Both the position numbers and the translations under genes were made by a program. Source: Streptomyces odonnellii (GTDB lineage Bacteria > Actinomycetota > Actinomycetes > Streptomycetales > Streptomycetaceae). Taken from it: a stretch of 35,393 nt of DNA. Below, piece by piece: positions 14,964-23,327 of this stretch. How positions within the stretch are numbered: the first letter of the stretch is position 1; each line of letters opens with the position of its first letter. Location: positions 1-35,393 of the forward strand of contig NZ_LATD01000018.1 of assembly GCF_000981895.1 (NCBI RefSeq), in the 5' to 3' direction. The notes under the pieces were generated by a model. The model had not been told where the DNA came from. It searched no databases and was given only the letters and a program-made list of their open reading frames with translations.

Positions 14964-15278
14964 TCAGTGCGTCAGCTTCAGGCCGGCCACACATCCGAGG
15001 ATGCCGGCCAGCAGCATCAGTTTCAGCGGGCCGGCGGACTCACCTTCGAAGAGCATGGCGTACGTCGCGGTGAGGACCGCCCCGATGCCGACCCAGACCG
15101 CGTAGCCGGTGCCCACGGGCACCGTCCGCAGCGCGAAGGCCAGTCCTGTCATGCTCAGCACCAGTCCAACGCCGAAAACGACGCTCGGCAAGGGGCGGGT
15201 GAACCCCTCCGATTTGCCCAGTGCGGTCGCCCACACCGCTTCCAGCACTCCGGACATCACCAGAACGATCCACGCCAT
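14964..15278 (-). CDS. sugE: SMR-family exporter, guanidinium exporter (SugE/Gdx) type
   Basis: This 104-residue protein has four transmembrane helices and the conserved membrane glutamate E13 in IVLVMSGVLEAVW, the proton and substrate site of small multidrug resistance dimers. The opening MAWIVLVMSGVLEAVWA and LGKSEGF fit the SugE/Gdx branch, which exports guanidinium, rather than the EmrE branch. Translation starts at ATG 15278 behind GAGGAG. That ribosome site is immediately preceded by what looks like a guanidine-III riboswitch, which supports the guanidinium assignment. It is convergent with the Ada-domain gene with only six bases between them. SMR exporters may act as homodimers, and no second SMR gene is present. 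Confidence 0.9.
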   Translation of the reverse strand: MAWIVLVMSGVLEAVWATALGKSEGFTRPLPSVVFGVGLVLSMTGLAFALRTVPVGTGYAVWVGIGAVLTATYAMLFEGESAGPLKLMLLAGILGCVAGLKLTH

Positions 15279-15292
15279 GACAGAGACTCCTC

Positions 15293-15334
15293 GCGTCGTC
15301 TTGTCATGACTGGGTACGGCGCACCTCGTCCAGG
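15293..15334 (-). ncRNA. Guanidine-III (mini-ykkC-III) riboswitch, candidate
   Basis: Read on the minus strand from 15333, the leader begins CTGGACGAGGTGCGCCGTAC and continues CCAGTCATGACAAGACGACG at 15313-15294. This closely follows the class III guanidine aptamer I know (CCGGACGAGGTGCGCCGTAC, then CCGGTCAGGACAAGACGGCG). The first helix shows a compensatory change, CUGG pairing with CCAG in place of CCGG with CCGG. The 3' strand GACGACGC touches the GAGGAG ribosome site of the SMR gene. The expected mechanism is therefore control of translation by ligand-stabilised pseudoknot formation. Confidence 0.85.
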
Positions 15335-15680
15335 AGCCTGTCGGGCTCTGCCGTCCACGATCGCACACCACCTGGCGCACCCGGCCGGGCACCCTGGAAG
15401 TCGGCCTCCACCTCGACCCGCTGTACAGGTCCGGACGGAGAGTTACGCCTGAGGAAGGACGCGGCCGCGATCGCCACCGCACCTGGCTCGCGATCGGCTA
15501 GTGACCGACGTCGCTGCCGGCCGACGCATGTTTTGACAACGATCTGCGGCGGGCGAGAATTGTAGTGGTGCGCTCCTCAGGAGCCGCCAGAGCCAGCCCA
15601 ACCAATATGAGGTCGCAGATCACCGACCCCGTACGGTGGTCGATCCGTCGGTCTTGGGCGGGAAGCGGGAAGGTTGTGCG
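15335..15680. other. Divergent intergenic region between the SMR and bicupin genes
   Basis: No coding frame is convincing here. It should hold the minus-strand promoter of the SMR gene upstream of 15334 and the plus-strand promoter of the bicupin operon. The plus-strand candidate is TTGACA at 15533. A short dyad GCTCCT/AGGAGC lies near 15573-15585. Confidence 0.5.
15533..15560 (+). promoter_or_regulatory. Candidate sigma-70-type promoter for the bicupin operon
   Basis: A perfect -35 TTGACA (15533-15538) is followed after 16 bases by GAGAAT (15555-15560), which matches TATAAT at four of six positions. This predicts a leader of roughly 110 bases before the ATG at 15681. The -10 is weak and transcription start data are lacking. 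Confidence 0.4.
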
Positions 15681-16721
15681 ATGGCGAAGGCCAGGACACC
15701 GGGGAATCTCAACAGACCGATCGAGCGTGACGCGCCGCTGCTCAGGCGAGGGAAGCTGGTGGAGCCGGGTGAGGGTGTCTCGATCTGGTGGATGGGCGAT
15801 GACCGGATCACCTTCGCCGCGGTGAGCGAGGACACGGGCAGTGAGTACGCGTTCTGGCTGGATTATCCGCCGCCCGGCACGGGTCCGCCCAGGCATGTGC
15901 ATTCCCGTGAGGAGGAGGGCTTTTTCCTGCTCCACGGAAAGCTCGATCTGAAGGCGGGGGGAATTCATGCCACGGTGAGTGACGGTACGTTCTTCGCGGC
16001 GCCCCGTGGCATCGCTCATGAATGGCGCAATGTCGGCGAGGACAACGCGGAGCTGATCACTTTCACCACGCCGGGCGGTAATGAGGGTTTCTTCCTCGAA
16101 CTGGGGGCTCCGGGTGATGAGCCTCCTCGTGAGCACGGGACGATGCCGGTAGCGGAGATCAACGCCCGGACCCCGCGTTATGGCGTGACCTACCTGGAGA
16201 GCGGCCCGGACGGGCGTGAGAGGCCACTTCCGATCGGTGAGGGGCGCGGCCCGACCCTGGTGCTGCCGGGTGAGGGGGATCGCCGGTACGCGGCCGGGGC
16301 GACGTACACGATCAAAGCGGCGGGTCTGGCGACGGCGAATGCCTATACGGTCGCCGAGATCGCTCTGGAACCGGGCGGTGGGATGCCGGCTCATCGGCAT
16401 GCCCGTTATGAGGAGGCCTTTTACGTTCTGGAGGGGACGGCGGCCGTGCTGGTCGGAGCAGAGGAGTACGAAGCCTCCGCCGGGTCGGCCGTGCTTGTGC
16501 CCTGGGGGGTGCGCCATCGGGTGCGGAACCGCGGCGACGGGATCGTACGGCTGTTCAATCTGACGGTGCCGGGCGGGATCGAGGAGTACTACCGCGCCGC
16601 GTGCCGTCCGTCTCCTGGACCGGGCAGCGACCCGGAGGGGGATCTCAACCGGCTGCGGGAGACAGGGAGTCGGTTCGGTATTGACGTCGACATCGGCATC
16701 GACGAAGGGGCGCCGGACTGA
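15681..16721 (+). CDS. Bicupin protein (quercetinase-like dioxygenase family)
   Basis: The product is 346 residues with two cupin barrels. The first has metal ligands H72, H74 and E78/E79 in PPRHVHSREEEGFFLLHG and H113 in GIAHEW. The second has H238, H240 and E244/E245 in MPAHRHARYEEAFYVLEG and H279 in GVRHRV. Both sites look complete, so both barrels could bind metal. Bicupins of this sort include quercetin dioxygenases and several isomerases; the substrate is not evident. ATG 15681 follows GGAAGG. The beta-propeller gene starts 39 bases downstream and is probably in the same operon. Confidence 0.85.
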   Translation: MAKARTPGNLNRPIERDAPLLRRGKLVEPGEGVSIWWMGDDRITFAAVSEDTGSEYAFWLDYPPPGTGPPRHVHSREEEGFFLLHGKLDLKAGGIHATVSDGTFFAAPRGIAHEWRNVGEDNAELITFTTPGGNEGFFLELGAPGDEPPREHGTMPVAEINARTPRYGVTYLESGPDGRERPLPIGEGRGPTLVLPGEGDRRYAAGATYTIKAAGLATANAYTVAEIALEPGGGMPAHRHARYEEAFYVLEGTAAVLVGAEEYEASAGSAVLVPWGVRHRVRNRGDGIVRLFNLTVPGGIEEYYRAACRPSPGPGSDPEGDLNRLRETGSRFGIDVDIGIDEGAPD

Positions 16722-16759
16722 GCGGCCTCATGTCGACGCGCGTGAACAGGAGGGTTGTC

Positions 16760-17713
16760 ATGACGACAGACGCCAACTTTTTGACGGGCAGCGACGGTCT
16801 TGTGGCGGTCGACAAGCTGGGGAACCACATCCTGTTCCTCGATCCGGCCACCTATGAGGTCGAGCTGACGCTTGAGGGCTTCGCCCCGAGGGTGCACGAG
16901 CTTCTCATCTCGCCCGATCACCGTTTCGCGTATGTCCCCATCTACGGCGCCGGTATTCACGGGGACAACGCCCATCCAGGCCATCTGATAGCCAAGTTCG
17001 ACCTGCGGGAACGGAAGCATGTCGGTGACCTCAGCACGTTCCCGTATCTCGCTCCGCACGGCCTGCGCTGGGGCGCGGACGGCCAGTTGTACTGCGTGTG
17101 CGAGAACAGCGGTGTGGTGCTCGAAATGGACCCCGGGAGCGGTGCGATCCAGAACGTGATCGAGGTGGGCTCCGACAAGGCACACCGCGTGGAGGTGCTG
17201 CCGGACAACAGCAAGCTCTACACCGAGAACGAGGAGGACACGTTCGCGTCGGTCGTCGATCTGGCCACGAAGCGTATGGTCAAGAAAATCCCCATGCCGA
17301 ACGGCTCCGCGGGAATCGGCATGTCTCCCGACGGGGAGACCATCATTCTCGTCGACGCGCAGCAGCCGCAGTTCTATGTGGTCGACACGGTATCGGACGA
17401 GATCCGCGCGACGGTCACACTCGACGGGCACCGGAAGGCGGCCCAGATCGCGCGCTACAGCCCCGACGGCAGGTATCTCGTGGTCACCAACTTCGAGGAG
17501 CCGCTGGCGACGGTCTTCTCCGAGGACCTCAAGTCACAGACGCTGCTGCACCTCGGCCAGGGCCCCATGAACATGGCCTTCCACGCGGACGGGGAAACGG
17601 TGCTCATCGCGAATCACAACGAGGGCTCGCTGGCCGTGTGCAATCTCGAACGCGGCGAGGTCCTCCGTACGGTGCAAGCGGGGGTCGGCATCGAGACCCT
17701 CTCGTTCTTCTAG
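16760..17713 (+). CDS. YncE-like seven-bladed beta-propeller protein
   Basis: This 317-residue protein consists of repeated beta-propeller strands: AVDKLGNHILFLDPATYEV, LLISPDHRFAYVPIYG, LRWGADGQLYCV, VEVLPDNSKLYTENEE, GIGMSPDGETIILVDA, ARYSPDGRYLVVTNF, MAFHADGETVLIANHN. The SPDG-type turns are typical of YncE and lactonase-type propellers. There is no signal peptide, so it is cytosolic. ATG 16760 follows AGGAGGG. Its stop codon TAG is the first three bases of the following MITE, whose target CTAG forms the end of the gene. Catalytic function is unknown; a partner or lactonase role with the upstream bicupin is possible. Confidence 0.85.
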   Translation: MTTDANFLTGSDGLVAVDKLGNHILFLDPATYEVELTLEGFAPRVHELLISPDHRFAYVPIYGAGIHGDNAHPGHLIAKFDLRERKHVGDLSTFPYLAPHGLRWGADGQLYCVCENSGVVLEMDPGSGAIQNVIEVGSDKAHRVEVLPDNSKLYTENEEDTFASVVDLATKRMVKKIPMPNGSAGIGMSPDGETIILVDAQQPQFYVVDTVSDEIRATVTLDGHRKAAQIARYSPDGRYLVVTNFEEPLATVFSEDLKSQTLLHLGQGPMNMAFHADGETVLIANHNEGSLAVCNLERGEVLRTVQAGVGIETLSFF

Positions 17714-17875
17714 GGTCTTTCGTTTGGATCTGGCTGGATCAGGGAGCGGGGTCTGGTGCCGTGGATCGCAAGGCGGAGGAGGGAGCCCACGCGGAGCGTA
17801 GGCGACTGACGACAACGCCGCGAGACGCGGTGCCAGGGCACGCGAGCCCAGCAAGATCCAAACGAGAGGCCCTAG
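17710..17875. mobile_element. MITE with about 22-bp terminal inverted repeats and CTAG ends
   Basis: The left end 17710-17731 and the reverse complement of the right end 17854-17875 agree at 20 of 22 positions (core CTCGTTTGGATCT at the right, TTCGTTTGGATCT at the left). CTAG occurs at both extremes, matching the YTAR target preference of IS5-type transposases. The 166-bp element encodes no protein. The right end is repeated as a solo copy at 12964-12981. It lies between the propeller gene and the MetX-like gene. Confidence 0.85.
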
Positions 17876-17907
17876 ACGCCGCTCATCATGATGAGAGGCC
17901 GCACGTC

Positions 17908-18906
17908 ATGACCGACTGGGAATCCGAAGCCGAGTCAGGCTTCCACACCGTCGACGACTTCCGGTTCGACGACGGACACCGCCTCGATGTGACGTTGGCG
18001 TACCACACGCTCGGATCACTGAACGCGCGCGCCGACAACGCCGTGATGCTGCTGCACGGCACCACCGGCTCCGGCCGGCAGTTCCTGCGACCGTCCATCG
18101 CGGACTTCCTGTTCGGGAGCGGCCGGCCCCTCGATGTGTCCAGGTTCTTCGTGGTCATGCCGGACGCCATCGGGCACGGCAGATCGAGCCGCCCCAGCGA
18201 CGGGCTCGGGCCGGATTTCCCGCACTACGGCTACGGCGACATGGTCGAGGGGCAGCATCGGCTGCTGGCCGAGGGGCTGGGCATCGAGCGGCTGCGGCTG
18301 CTGCTCGGCACCTCGATGGGCGGGATGCAGACATGGCTGTGGGGCCGGCGGTATCCGGACCAGCAGGCGCTGATGGCGATCGCCAGTCTTCCGGAGCGCA
18401 TCACCGGGCGGAATCTGCTGTGGCGGAGGATGCTGATCCGTCTGATCGAGTCCGATCCCGGATACGCCGGGGGCCGCTACAACAAGCAGCCGGCCGGAGT
18501 CGGTCACGCGATGGCACTGTTCCGGCTCATGACCGGCAGCGCACGGCACATGGCCACCGAACTGGACTCCATCGACACCGCCGACCGGCAGATCGTGGAA
18601 ATCGAGTCGCAGGCACTGGACGACCAGGACGCCAACGATGTCGTCTGGGAGTTCGACGCGTCCCGGGACTACGATCCAGCCCCCGGCCTCCAGTCGATAC
18701 GGGCACCGCTGCTGGCCGTCAACTTCGAGGACGACGAACTCAACCCCGTCGCACTCGGCGGACTGGAAGGAGCCATCGCCTCGGTCCCCCACGGCCGGGC
18801 CATGACACTCCCCGCCGGCCCGAAAACGCGCGGGCACCAGACACTCCATGTCGCCGAGGTCTGGTGCGACCACCTCGCCGGACTACTCGCCCAGACCCAG
18901 GACTGA
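17908..18906 (+). CDS. MetX-like alpha/beta hydrolase or acyltransferase
   Basis: The product has 332 residues. The nucleophile elbow L-L-G-T-S136-M-G-G-M-Q is the signature of the homoserine O-acetyltransferase (MetX)-like branch, with LLHGTTGSGRQFL (48-60) as oxyanion loop. D275/D276 (NFEDDELNP) and H310 (RGHQTLHVAEVW) complete the triad. The residues around the nucleophile differ from true MetX, and the helical lid is shorter, so hydrolase activity on an unknown ester is as likely. The ATG at 17908 has GAGAGG upstream. The frame is open much further, but that extension runs through the propeller gene and the MITE and is not coding. Confidence 0.85.
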   Translation: MTDWESEAESGFHTVDDFRFDDGHRLDVTLAYHTLGSLNARADNAVMLLHGTTGSGRQFLRPSIADFLFGSGRPLDVSRFFVVMPDAIGHGRSSRPSDGLGPDFPHYGYGDMVEGQHRLLAEGLGIERLRLLLGTSMGGMQTWLWGRRYPDQQALMAIASLPERITGRNLLWRRMLIRLIESDPGYAGGRYNKQPAGVGHAMALFRLMTGSARHMATELDSIDTADRQIVEIESQALDDQDANDVVWEFDASRDYDPAPGLQSIRAPLLAVNFEDDELNPVALGGLEGAIASVPHGRAMTLPAGPKTRGHQTLHVAEVWCDHLAGLLAQTQD

Positions 18907-19105
18907 CGGCCCGTCGCAGAGCTGAAGCTCCTGAGGCGTCGGCGCGGCGCACACCCGCCCGGGTTCTGCCGACCGACCGCGGTGAAGTCGCCCGATCGGA
19001 CGCGCCCTTCTGGACCGCCCGGTGCTGTCACAATGCGCGGCCGTTCCGGGCGGCGGACCGCGGCTCTTGAGTCCCAGTGGCCGGTTCCCAGTGGCCGGTT
19101 CTCGC
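18907..19105. other. Convergent intergenic region with a tandem repeat
   Basis: No coding frame is supported. It contains the 14-bp tandem repeat at 19073-19100 just past the DoxX stop. No convincing terminator hairpin was seen for either flanking gene. Confidence 0.5.
19073..19100. repeat. Perfect 14-bp tandem duplication
   Basis: CCCAGTGGCCGGTT is present twice in exact tandem (19073-19086 and 19087-19100), five bases beyond the stop codon of the minus-strand DoxX gene. It probably arose by slippage. Confidence 0.85.
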
Positions 19106-19702
19106 TCAGGGGGTGCGCGCGACGTCTCGTACCGTACGCTGCCCGCTCGCCCGCCACAGCAGCCGCCTGGTGGCCAGACCCCCCAGTACTCCAGCCGCGC
19201 AGCCGGCGATGCCCGCGGACGCGGGCCAGTCGATGCCGACCAGATGGTCGAGTGACCAGACACCCGGCCCGGCGAGCCCGGTGGCGGCCGCGGACACGAT
19301 CAGGACGAGCGGAAACTCGTACCCGTCGTCCTGGACCCACAGTCCGTGCGGATATTTCACCGTGACCGCGACGGTCATGACACTGGCGACGGCCGCCACC
19401 GCGAGCGGTGTCAGCAGCCCGGCCGCGAGCATCAGACCCCCGCCCGCCTGACCGGTTCCCGCCGCCACCGCGGTGAGCCGCCCACCGCGGAAGCCGTCCT
19501 GCCGGAACTCCTCGGCACCGGCGGCCAGTCCGGATCCGCCCAGCCAGTGCGTCATCTTCTGCACGCCGTGGGCGGCGACCAGCCCTCCCACGACAACACG
19601 GAGGGTGAGCAGCCCGGCTTCGGCGCGGCCGGTGCGCGGGCCGACGGTGCCCCCTGCCGCGCGCAGAGACCGTTGTCTGATGGTGGGACGTGGATACCGC
19701 AT
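19106..19702 (-). CDS. DoxX-family membrane protein
   Basis: The 198-residue product has an N-terminal basic segment, then LLTLRVVVGGLVAAHGVQKMTHWLGG, which is the typical first DoxX helix and loop (HGxQK). Three more hydrophobic helices follow (GGGLMLAAGLLTPLAVAAVASVM, FPLVLIVSAAATGLAGPG, and a last one near GIAGCAAGVLGGL). DoxX proteins are small integral membrane proteins linked to redox or thiol metabolism. ATG 19702 is preceded by GAAGAAG. It lies 16 bases after the YciI gene stop and is likely co-transcribed with it. Substrate and partner are unknown. Confidence 0.85.
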   Translation of the reverse strand: MRYPRPTIRQRSLRAAGGTVGPRTGRAEAGLLTLRVVVGGLVAAHGVQKMTHWLGGSGLAAGAEEFRQDGFRGGRLTAVAAGTGQAGGGLMLAAGLLTPLAVAAVASVMTVAVTVKYPHGLWVQDDGYEFPLVLIVSAAATGLAGPGVWSLDHLVGIDWPASAGIAGCAAGVLGGLATRRLLWRASGQRTVRDVARTP

Positions 19703-19718
19703 CGTCACTTCTTCTCTC

Positions 19719-20099
19719 TCAATGCAGGTGGAAGGAGGAGCTGGAGGCGTCGAGCGAGAGCGGGATGCGTCCCTCACGCAGTTCCCAGGGGAACGGGCCC
19801 TCGAAGGTACGCAGTCCTCGTTGGCACAGTGGGTCGTCCGAGAGCAGCCGGCGGGCCTCGTCGGCGGTGCCGGTGTTGAGGATGGTGAGACCGTCACCCA
19901 CCTGCACACCTGGTTCGACGAACGGGCCTGATGCCCAGAGCAGCCCGCGCCCTTCCAGCTCGATCATGTAGCGGAGGTGGTCCGCGACGTGCGGTGTGAT
20001 CTCGGCGTCCTCGGCGACCTTGCGGTTGATCGCCGCGAACAGCCGCTTCCTGGTCATGGGAGCGAGGAGCCGCTCCACGGTTTCGTCCGTCGCCGTCAT
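19719..20099 (-). CDS. YciI-family protein
   Basis: This 126-residue protein contains the YciI-type ferredoxin-like fold: HLRYMIELEGRGLLWASGPFVEPG, then DGLTILNTGTADEARRLLSDDPLCQRGL. An acidic/His pair near HLRY and the DPL motif are typical of the active-site region. ATG 20099 is behind GGAAGGAG. It is the first of two minus-strand genes (with DoxX). The family has been proposed to act as small hydrolases or transferases, but substrates are undefined. It is divergent from the oxalate operon. Confidence 0.85.
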   Translation of the reverse strand: MTATDETVERLLAPMTRKRLFAAINRKVAEDAEITPHVADHLRYMIELEGRGLLWASGPFVEPGVQVGDGLTILNTGTADEARRLLSDDPLCQRGLRTFEGPFPWELREGRIPLSLDASSSSFHLH

Positions 20100-20166
20100 G
20101 TGGACGCTCCTTCCGGCCAGGGCAGTGTGTCCGCGTATCGAGCAGTACAGAACTCCGGCAGGACGC

Positions 20167-20199
20167 GGGTTCTCATGGATCGAGGGTTCTCATGGATCG
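20167..20199. repeat. 16-bp direct repeat in the divergent region upstream of oxc
   Basis: GGGTTCTCATGGATCG occurs at 20167-20182 and 20184-20199. CCATGAG at 20202-20208 also pairs with CTCATGG of the second copy (20189-20195). It may be paired regulator sites or a recent duplication in the promoter region between the YciI and oxc genes. Confidence 0.75.
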
Positions 20200-20372
20200 G
20201 CCCATGAGGCAACACGGTGCGTGTAGTCGAGCCTGAGGCCGGTTGGGCGCCTTCGATAGGCGTGATCGACGCCGCGGTGGAAGGGTTGGGATCAGTCGCT
20301 CATATTCCTGGGTGACCGATGTGGCATGCGTACATACGTAGATCCATAGTCGCGGCGTCGGGTGGAGTGGAC

Positions 20373-22091
20373 ATGTCTGTGCGGTCATCCGGGCGATTGA
20401 CCAACGGGTTCAATCTGCTGGTCGACGCACTCCAGGCCAATGGTGTGCGGAACATGTACGGCGTGGTCGGGATTCCGGTCACGGATGTGGCGCGTCTGGC
20501 GCAGGCCCGTGGCATGAGATACATCGGTTTCCGGCACGAGGCGTCGGCGGGAAACGCGGCGGCGATCGCGGGTTTCCTCACCCGGCGTCCGGGTGTCTGT
20601 CTGACGGTTTCCGCTCCGGGTTTTCTGAACGGGCTGGTCTCTCTCGCAGCGGCGACGGTCAACTGCTTTCCCATGATCCAGATCAGTGGTTCCAGCGAAC
20701 GGCCCATCGTCGATCTCCAGCGGGGCGACTACGAGGAACTCGACCAGTTCAGCAGCGCGAAGCCGTTCGCGAAGGCTGCGTACCGTGTCGACCGTCCCGA
20801 GGACATCGGCCTGGCGACCGCGCGTGCTGTCAGGGCCGCTGTGGCCGGACGGCCGGGCGGTGTCTATCTGGACATCCCGGCCGCGGTCCTCGGCGCGACG
20901 CTCGACGCGTCGGCAGGAGCCGAGTCGATCTTCAGCCCCGTGGACCCGGCACCCCTCCAGCCGCCGGACCCCGCCTCGATCGGGCGGGCCCTGGACCTGT
21001 TGCGGGGTGCGCGGCGGCCGCTCGTCGTGCTGGGCAAGGGGGCTGCGTACGCGCAGGCGGACGAGACCGTCCGGGCCTTCATCGAGCGGACCGGTATTCC
21101 TTTCCTGCCCATGTCGATGGCGAAAGGGCTGCTGCCGGACGGCCATCCGCAGTCCGCGGCGGCCGCCCGCTCCTTCACCGTCGGCAACGCCGACGTCGTC
21201 TTCCTGGTCGGTGCACGGCTGAACTGGATGCTCCGGCACGGGGAACCGCCCCTGTGGAACCCGGACGCGAAGTTCGTCCAGGCCGATGTCTCGGCCACGG
21301 AGTTCGACAGCAACCGCCCCGTCGCGGCTCCCGTCCTCGGGGACATCCGCTCCGTCTTCGACGCGCTGGTGAAAGAACTGGAGAACCAGCCCGTCCAGGC
21401 GCCCAGGGAATGGACGGACGAGATCGGGACCCACAAGGCCAGGAATGTCGCGAAGATGGCCTCCCGCCTTGCCGCGCCTCATGAGCCGATGGGGTTCTAC
21501 GGTGCGCTGCGGGTGGTCAGGGATGTCATCGCGGACCATCCGGAAACGTATCTGGTCAACGAGGGAGCCAATACGCTCGACTTCGGGCGGGATGTCATCG
21601 ACATCCATCAGCCGCGGCACCGCCTCGACACCGGCACCTGGGGCGTCATGGGTATCGGAATGGGCTACGCGATCGCGGCGGCGGTGGAGACGGGCGACCC
21701 CGTGATCGTCGTCACGGGCGACAGCGCGTTCGGGTTCAGCGGTATGGAGGTCGAGACCGTCTGCCGCTACGGACTTCCCGTGGTGACCCTCGTGTTCAAC
21801 AACGGCGGCGTCTACAAGGGCGACGCCGTCAACACCGAATCCGCCGATCCGGCACCGACCGTCCTCATGCACAACGCACGCTACGACAGGATCGCCGAAG
21901 CCTTCGGAGCCACCGGCCACAACGCCACCACGCCCGAAGAACTCAACACCGCGCTGCGCCAGGCCATGGCATCAAAGAAGCCCGCGGTCATCAACTGCGT
22001 CCTCGATCCCACCCTGGGCACCGAAAGCGGACACCTGCAGAACCTCAACCCACAGAGCTCGGTCCCGGAAACGGCATCGGCGAGAAAGTAA
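20373..22091 (+). CDS. oxc: Oxalyl-CoA decarboxylase
   Basis: This 572-residue ThDP enzyme converts oxalyl-CoA to formyl-CoA and CO2. E56 in GFRHEASAGNAA is the conserved cofactor-activating glutamate. The ThDP/Mg motif runs from GDSAFGFSGMEVET to VTLVFNN in the C-terminal domain, with G-D-S and N at expected spacing. The opening VDALQANGVRNMYGVVGIPVTDVAR and ISGSSERPIVDLQRGDYEELDQ match oxalyl-CoA decarboxylases rather than other ThDP enzymes. ATG 20373 follows GGTGGAG. The formyl-CoA:oxalate CoA-transferase gene starts 13 bases after its stop, forming the standard two-gene oxalate pathway. A broken acyl-CoA ligase gene follows. Confidence 0.93.
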   Translation: MSVRSSGRLTNGFNLLVDALQANGVRNMYGVVGIPVTDVARLAQARGMRYIGFRHEASAGNAAAIAGFLTRRPGVCLTVSAPGFLNGLVSLAAATVNCFPMIQISGSSERPIVDLQRGDYEELDQFSSAKPFAKAAYRVDRPEDIGLATARAVRAAVAGRPGGVYLDIPAAVLGATLDASAGAESIFSPVDPAPLQPPDPASIGRALDLLRGARRPLVVLGKGAAYAQADETVRAFIERTGIPFLPMSMAKGLLPDGHPQSAAAARSFTVGNADVVFLVGARLNWMLRHGEPPLWNPDAKFVQADVSATEFDSNRPVAAPVLGDIRSVFDALVKELENQPVQAPREWTDEIGTHKARNVAKMASRLAAPHEPMGFYGALRVVRDVIADHPETYLVNEGANTLDFGRDVIDIHQPRHRLDTGTWGVMGIGMGYAIAAAVETGDPVIVVTGDSAFGFSGMEVETVCRYGLPVVTLVFNNGGVYKGDAVNTESADPAPTVLMHNARYDRIAEAFGATGHNATTPEELNTALRQAMASKKPAVINCVLDPTLGTESGHLQNLNPQSSVPETASARK

Positions 22092-22104
22092 GGGGACGGC
22101 GTTA

Positions 22105-23319
22105 ATGACGGCAACCGCACGCACAGCGAAAGACCGGGCCCAGACAGACGCAAAGAGCGCCGGGCATCTCGATCCCGACAAGCCGTATCCGCTCGCGGGG
22201 ATCACCGTACTCGACTTCACGCATGTGCTGGCCGGACCGACCTGTTCGCGCATGCTCGCGGACGGCGGGGCCCGGGTCATCAAGGTGGAACGGCCGGGCG
22301 TGGGAGACGACACCCGTAAAATGGGGCCGTTCCTGAAAGACGGCAGCAGCGAATACTACCGCTTCGCGAACCTCGGCAAACAGTCGATCGCCATCGACCT
22401 CAAGAATGCCGAGGACATGGCGCTCATCAGGCGGATGCTCGGGAAGACGGACGTGGTCGTGGAGAATTTCCGGCCCGGCGTCATGGCCAAACTGGGTATG
22501 GACCCCGACGAACTGGTCAAGGATTTCCCGCGTCTTGTGGTGTGCTCGATCTCCGGCTTCGGCCAGTACGGGCCCATGCATGACCAGGCGGCGTACGACA
22601 CGATCATCCAGGCCCTGTCCGGGATCATGGACGCGACCGGTACCCCGGACGGCGGACCCACCCGTGTCGGCACATCCCTCTCGGACATCACGGCTGGCAT
22701 CTACGGCTACTGCGGCATCATCACCGCACTGCTCGCCCGGGAAACCACCGGCAAGGGAAGCACCGTCGACATCTCCATGCTCGACTCGACATTCGCCCTG
22801 CTCGAACACGGTCTCATGGACGCGCTCGGCCCGAGAGTACGGCCCCACCGGCTCGGCAACCGGCACCCGTTCATGTATCCCTTCGACACCTTCGCCTGCC
22901 GGGACCAGCCACTTGCCATCACCGTCGGGAACGACCATCTGTTCGGGATCCTGGCCGACGTACTCGGCAAACGGCAACTGGCAACCGACAACCGCTTTGA
23001 CACGAACGCGAAGAGATCCGAGAACTGGGCCCCGCTCAAACAGGAGATGGAAGCCGTGCTCACCACCGACACGGCCGCCGCATGGCGCACGAAACTCGAA
23101 CAGGCCGGAATCCCCGTGGGCGTAGTCCTCAACGTCGACGACACACGCAAACTCTCCCAGATCAAGGCCCGCGCCATGGTGAAGAACATCGGGGGCTACG
23201 ACGTACCCGGCAGCCCCATGAAATACGGACGGTACAACTCAGTCGGAACACTTTCACCGTCACCCGCCCTCAACGAACACGGCGACGCGATCCGCGCCGA
23301 ATTCCAAGAGCAGAAATAG
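22105..23319 (+). CDS. frc: Formyl-CoA:oxalate CoA-transferase
   Basis: This 404-residue class III CoA-transferase makes oxalyl-CoA from oxalate using formyl-CoA. Signature parts are ITVLDFTHVLAGPTCSRMLADGGARVIKVE at the N-terminus, NFRPGVMAKLGM, and the catalytic aspartate D165 in AAYDTIIQALSGIM. GRYNSVGTLSP lies near the C-terminus, as in other transferases of the family. ATG 22105 is behind AAGGGGA. It completes the oxalate cycle with the upstream decarboxylase. The residues before about 30 are a non-conserved extension, so a slightly later start is possible, but the ribosome site supports this one. Confidence 0.93.
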   Translation: MTATARTAKDRAQTDAKSAGHLDPDKPYPLAGITVLDFTHVLAGPTCSRMLADGGARVIKVERPGVGDDTRKMGPFLKDGSSEYYRFANLGKQSIAIDLKNAEDMALIRRMLGKTDVVVENFRPGVMAKLGMDPDELVKDFPRLVVCSISGFGQYGPMHDQAAYDTIIQALSGIMDATGTPDGGPTRVGTSLSDITAGIYGYCGIITALLARETTGKGSTVDISMLDSTFALLEHGLMDALGPRVRPHRLGNRHPFMYPFDTFACRDQPLAITVGNDHLFGILADVLGKRQLATDNRFDTNAKRSENWAPLKQEMEAVLTTDTAAAWRTKLEQAGIPVGVVLNVDDTRKLSQIKARAMVKNIGGYDVPGSPMKYGRYNSVGTLSPSPALNEHGDAIRAEFQEQK

Positions 23320-23327
23320 CGCGGTCG

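Noticed and set aside
20312..20340. GTGACC-N17-TACGTA as the oxc promoter
   Set aside because: The spacing is right but both hexamers are poor matches; not reported as a feature.
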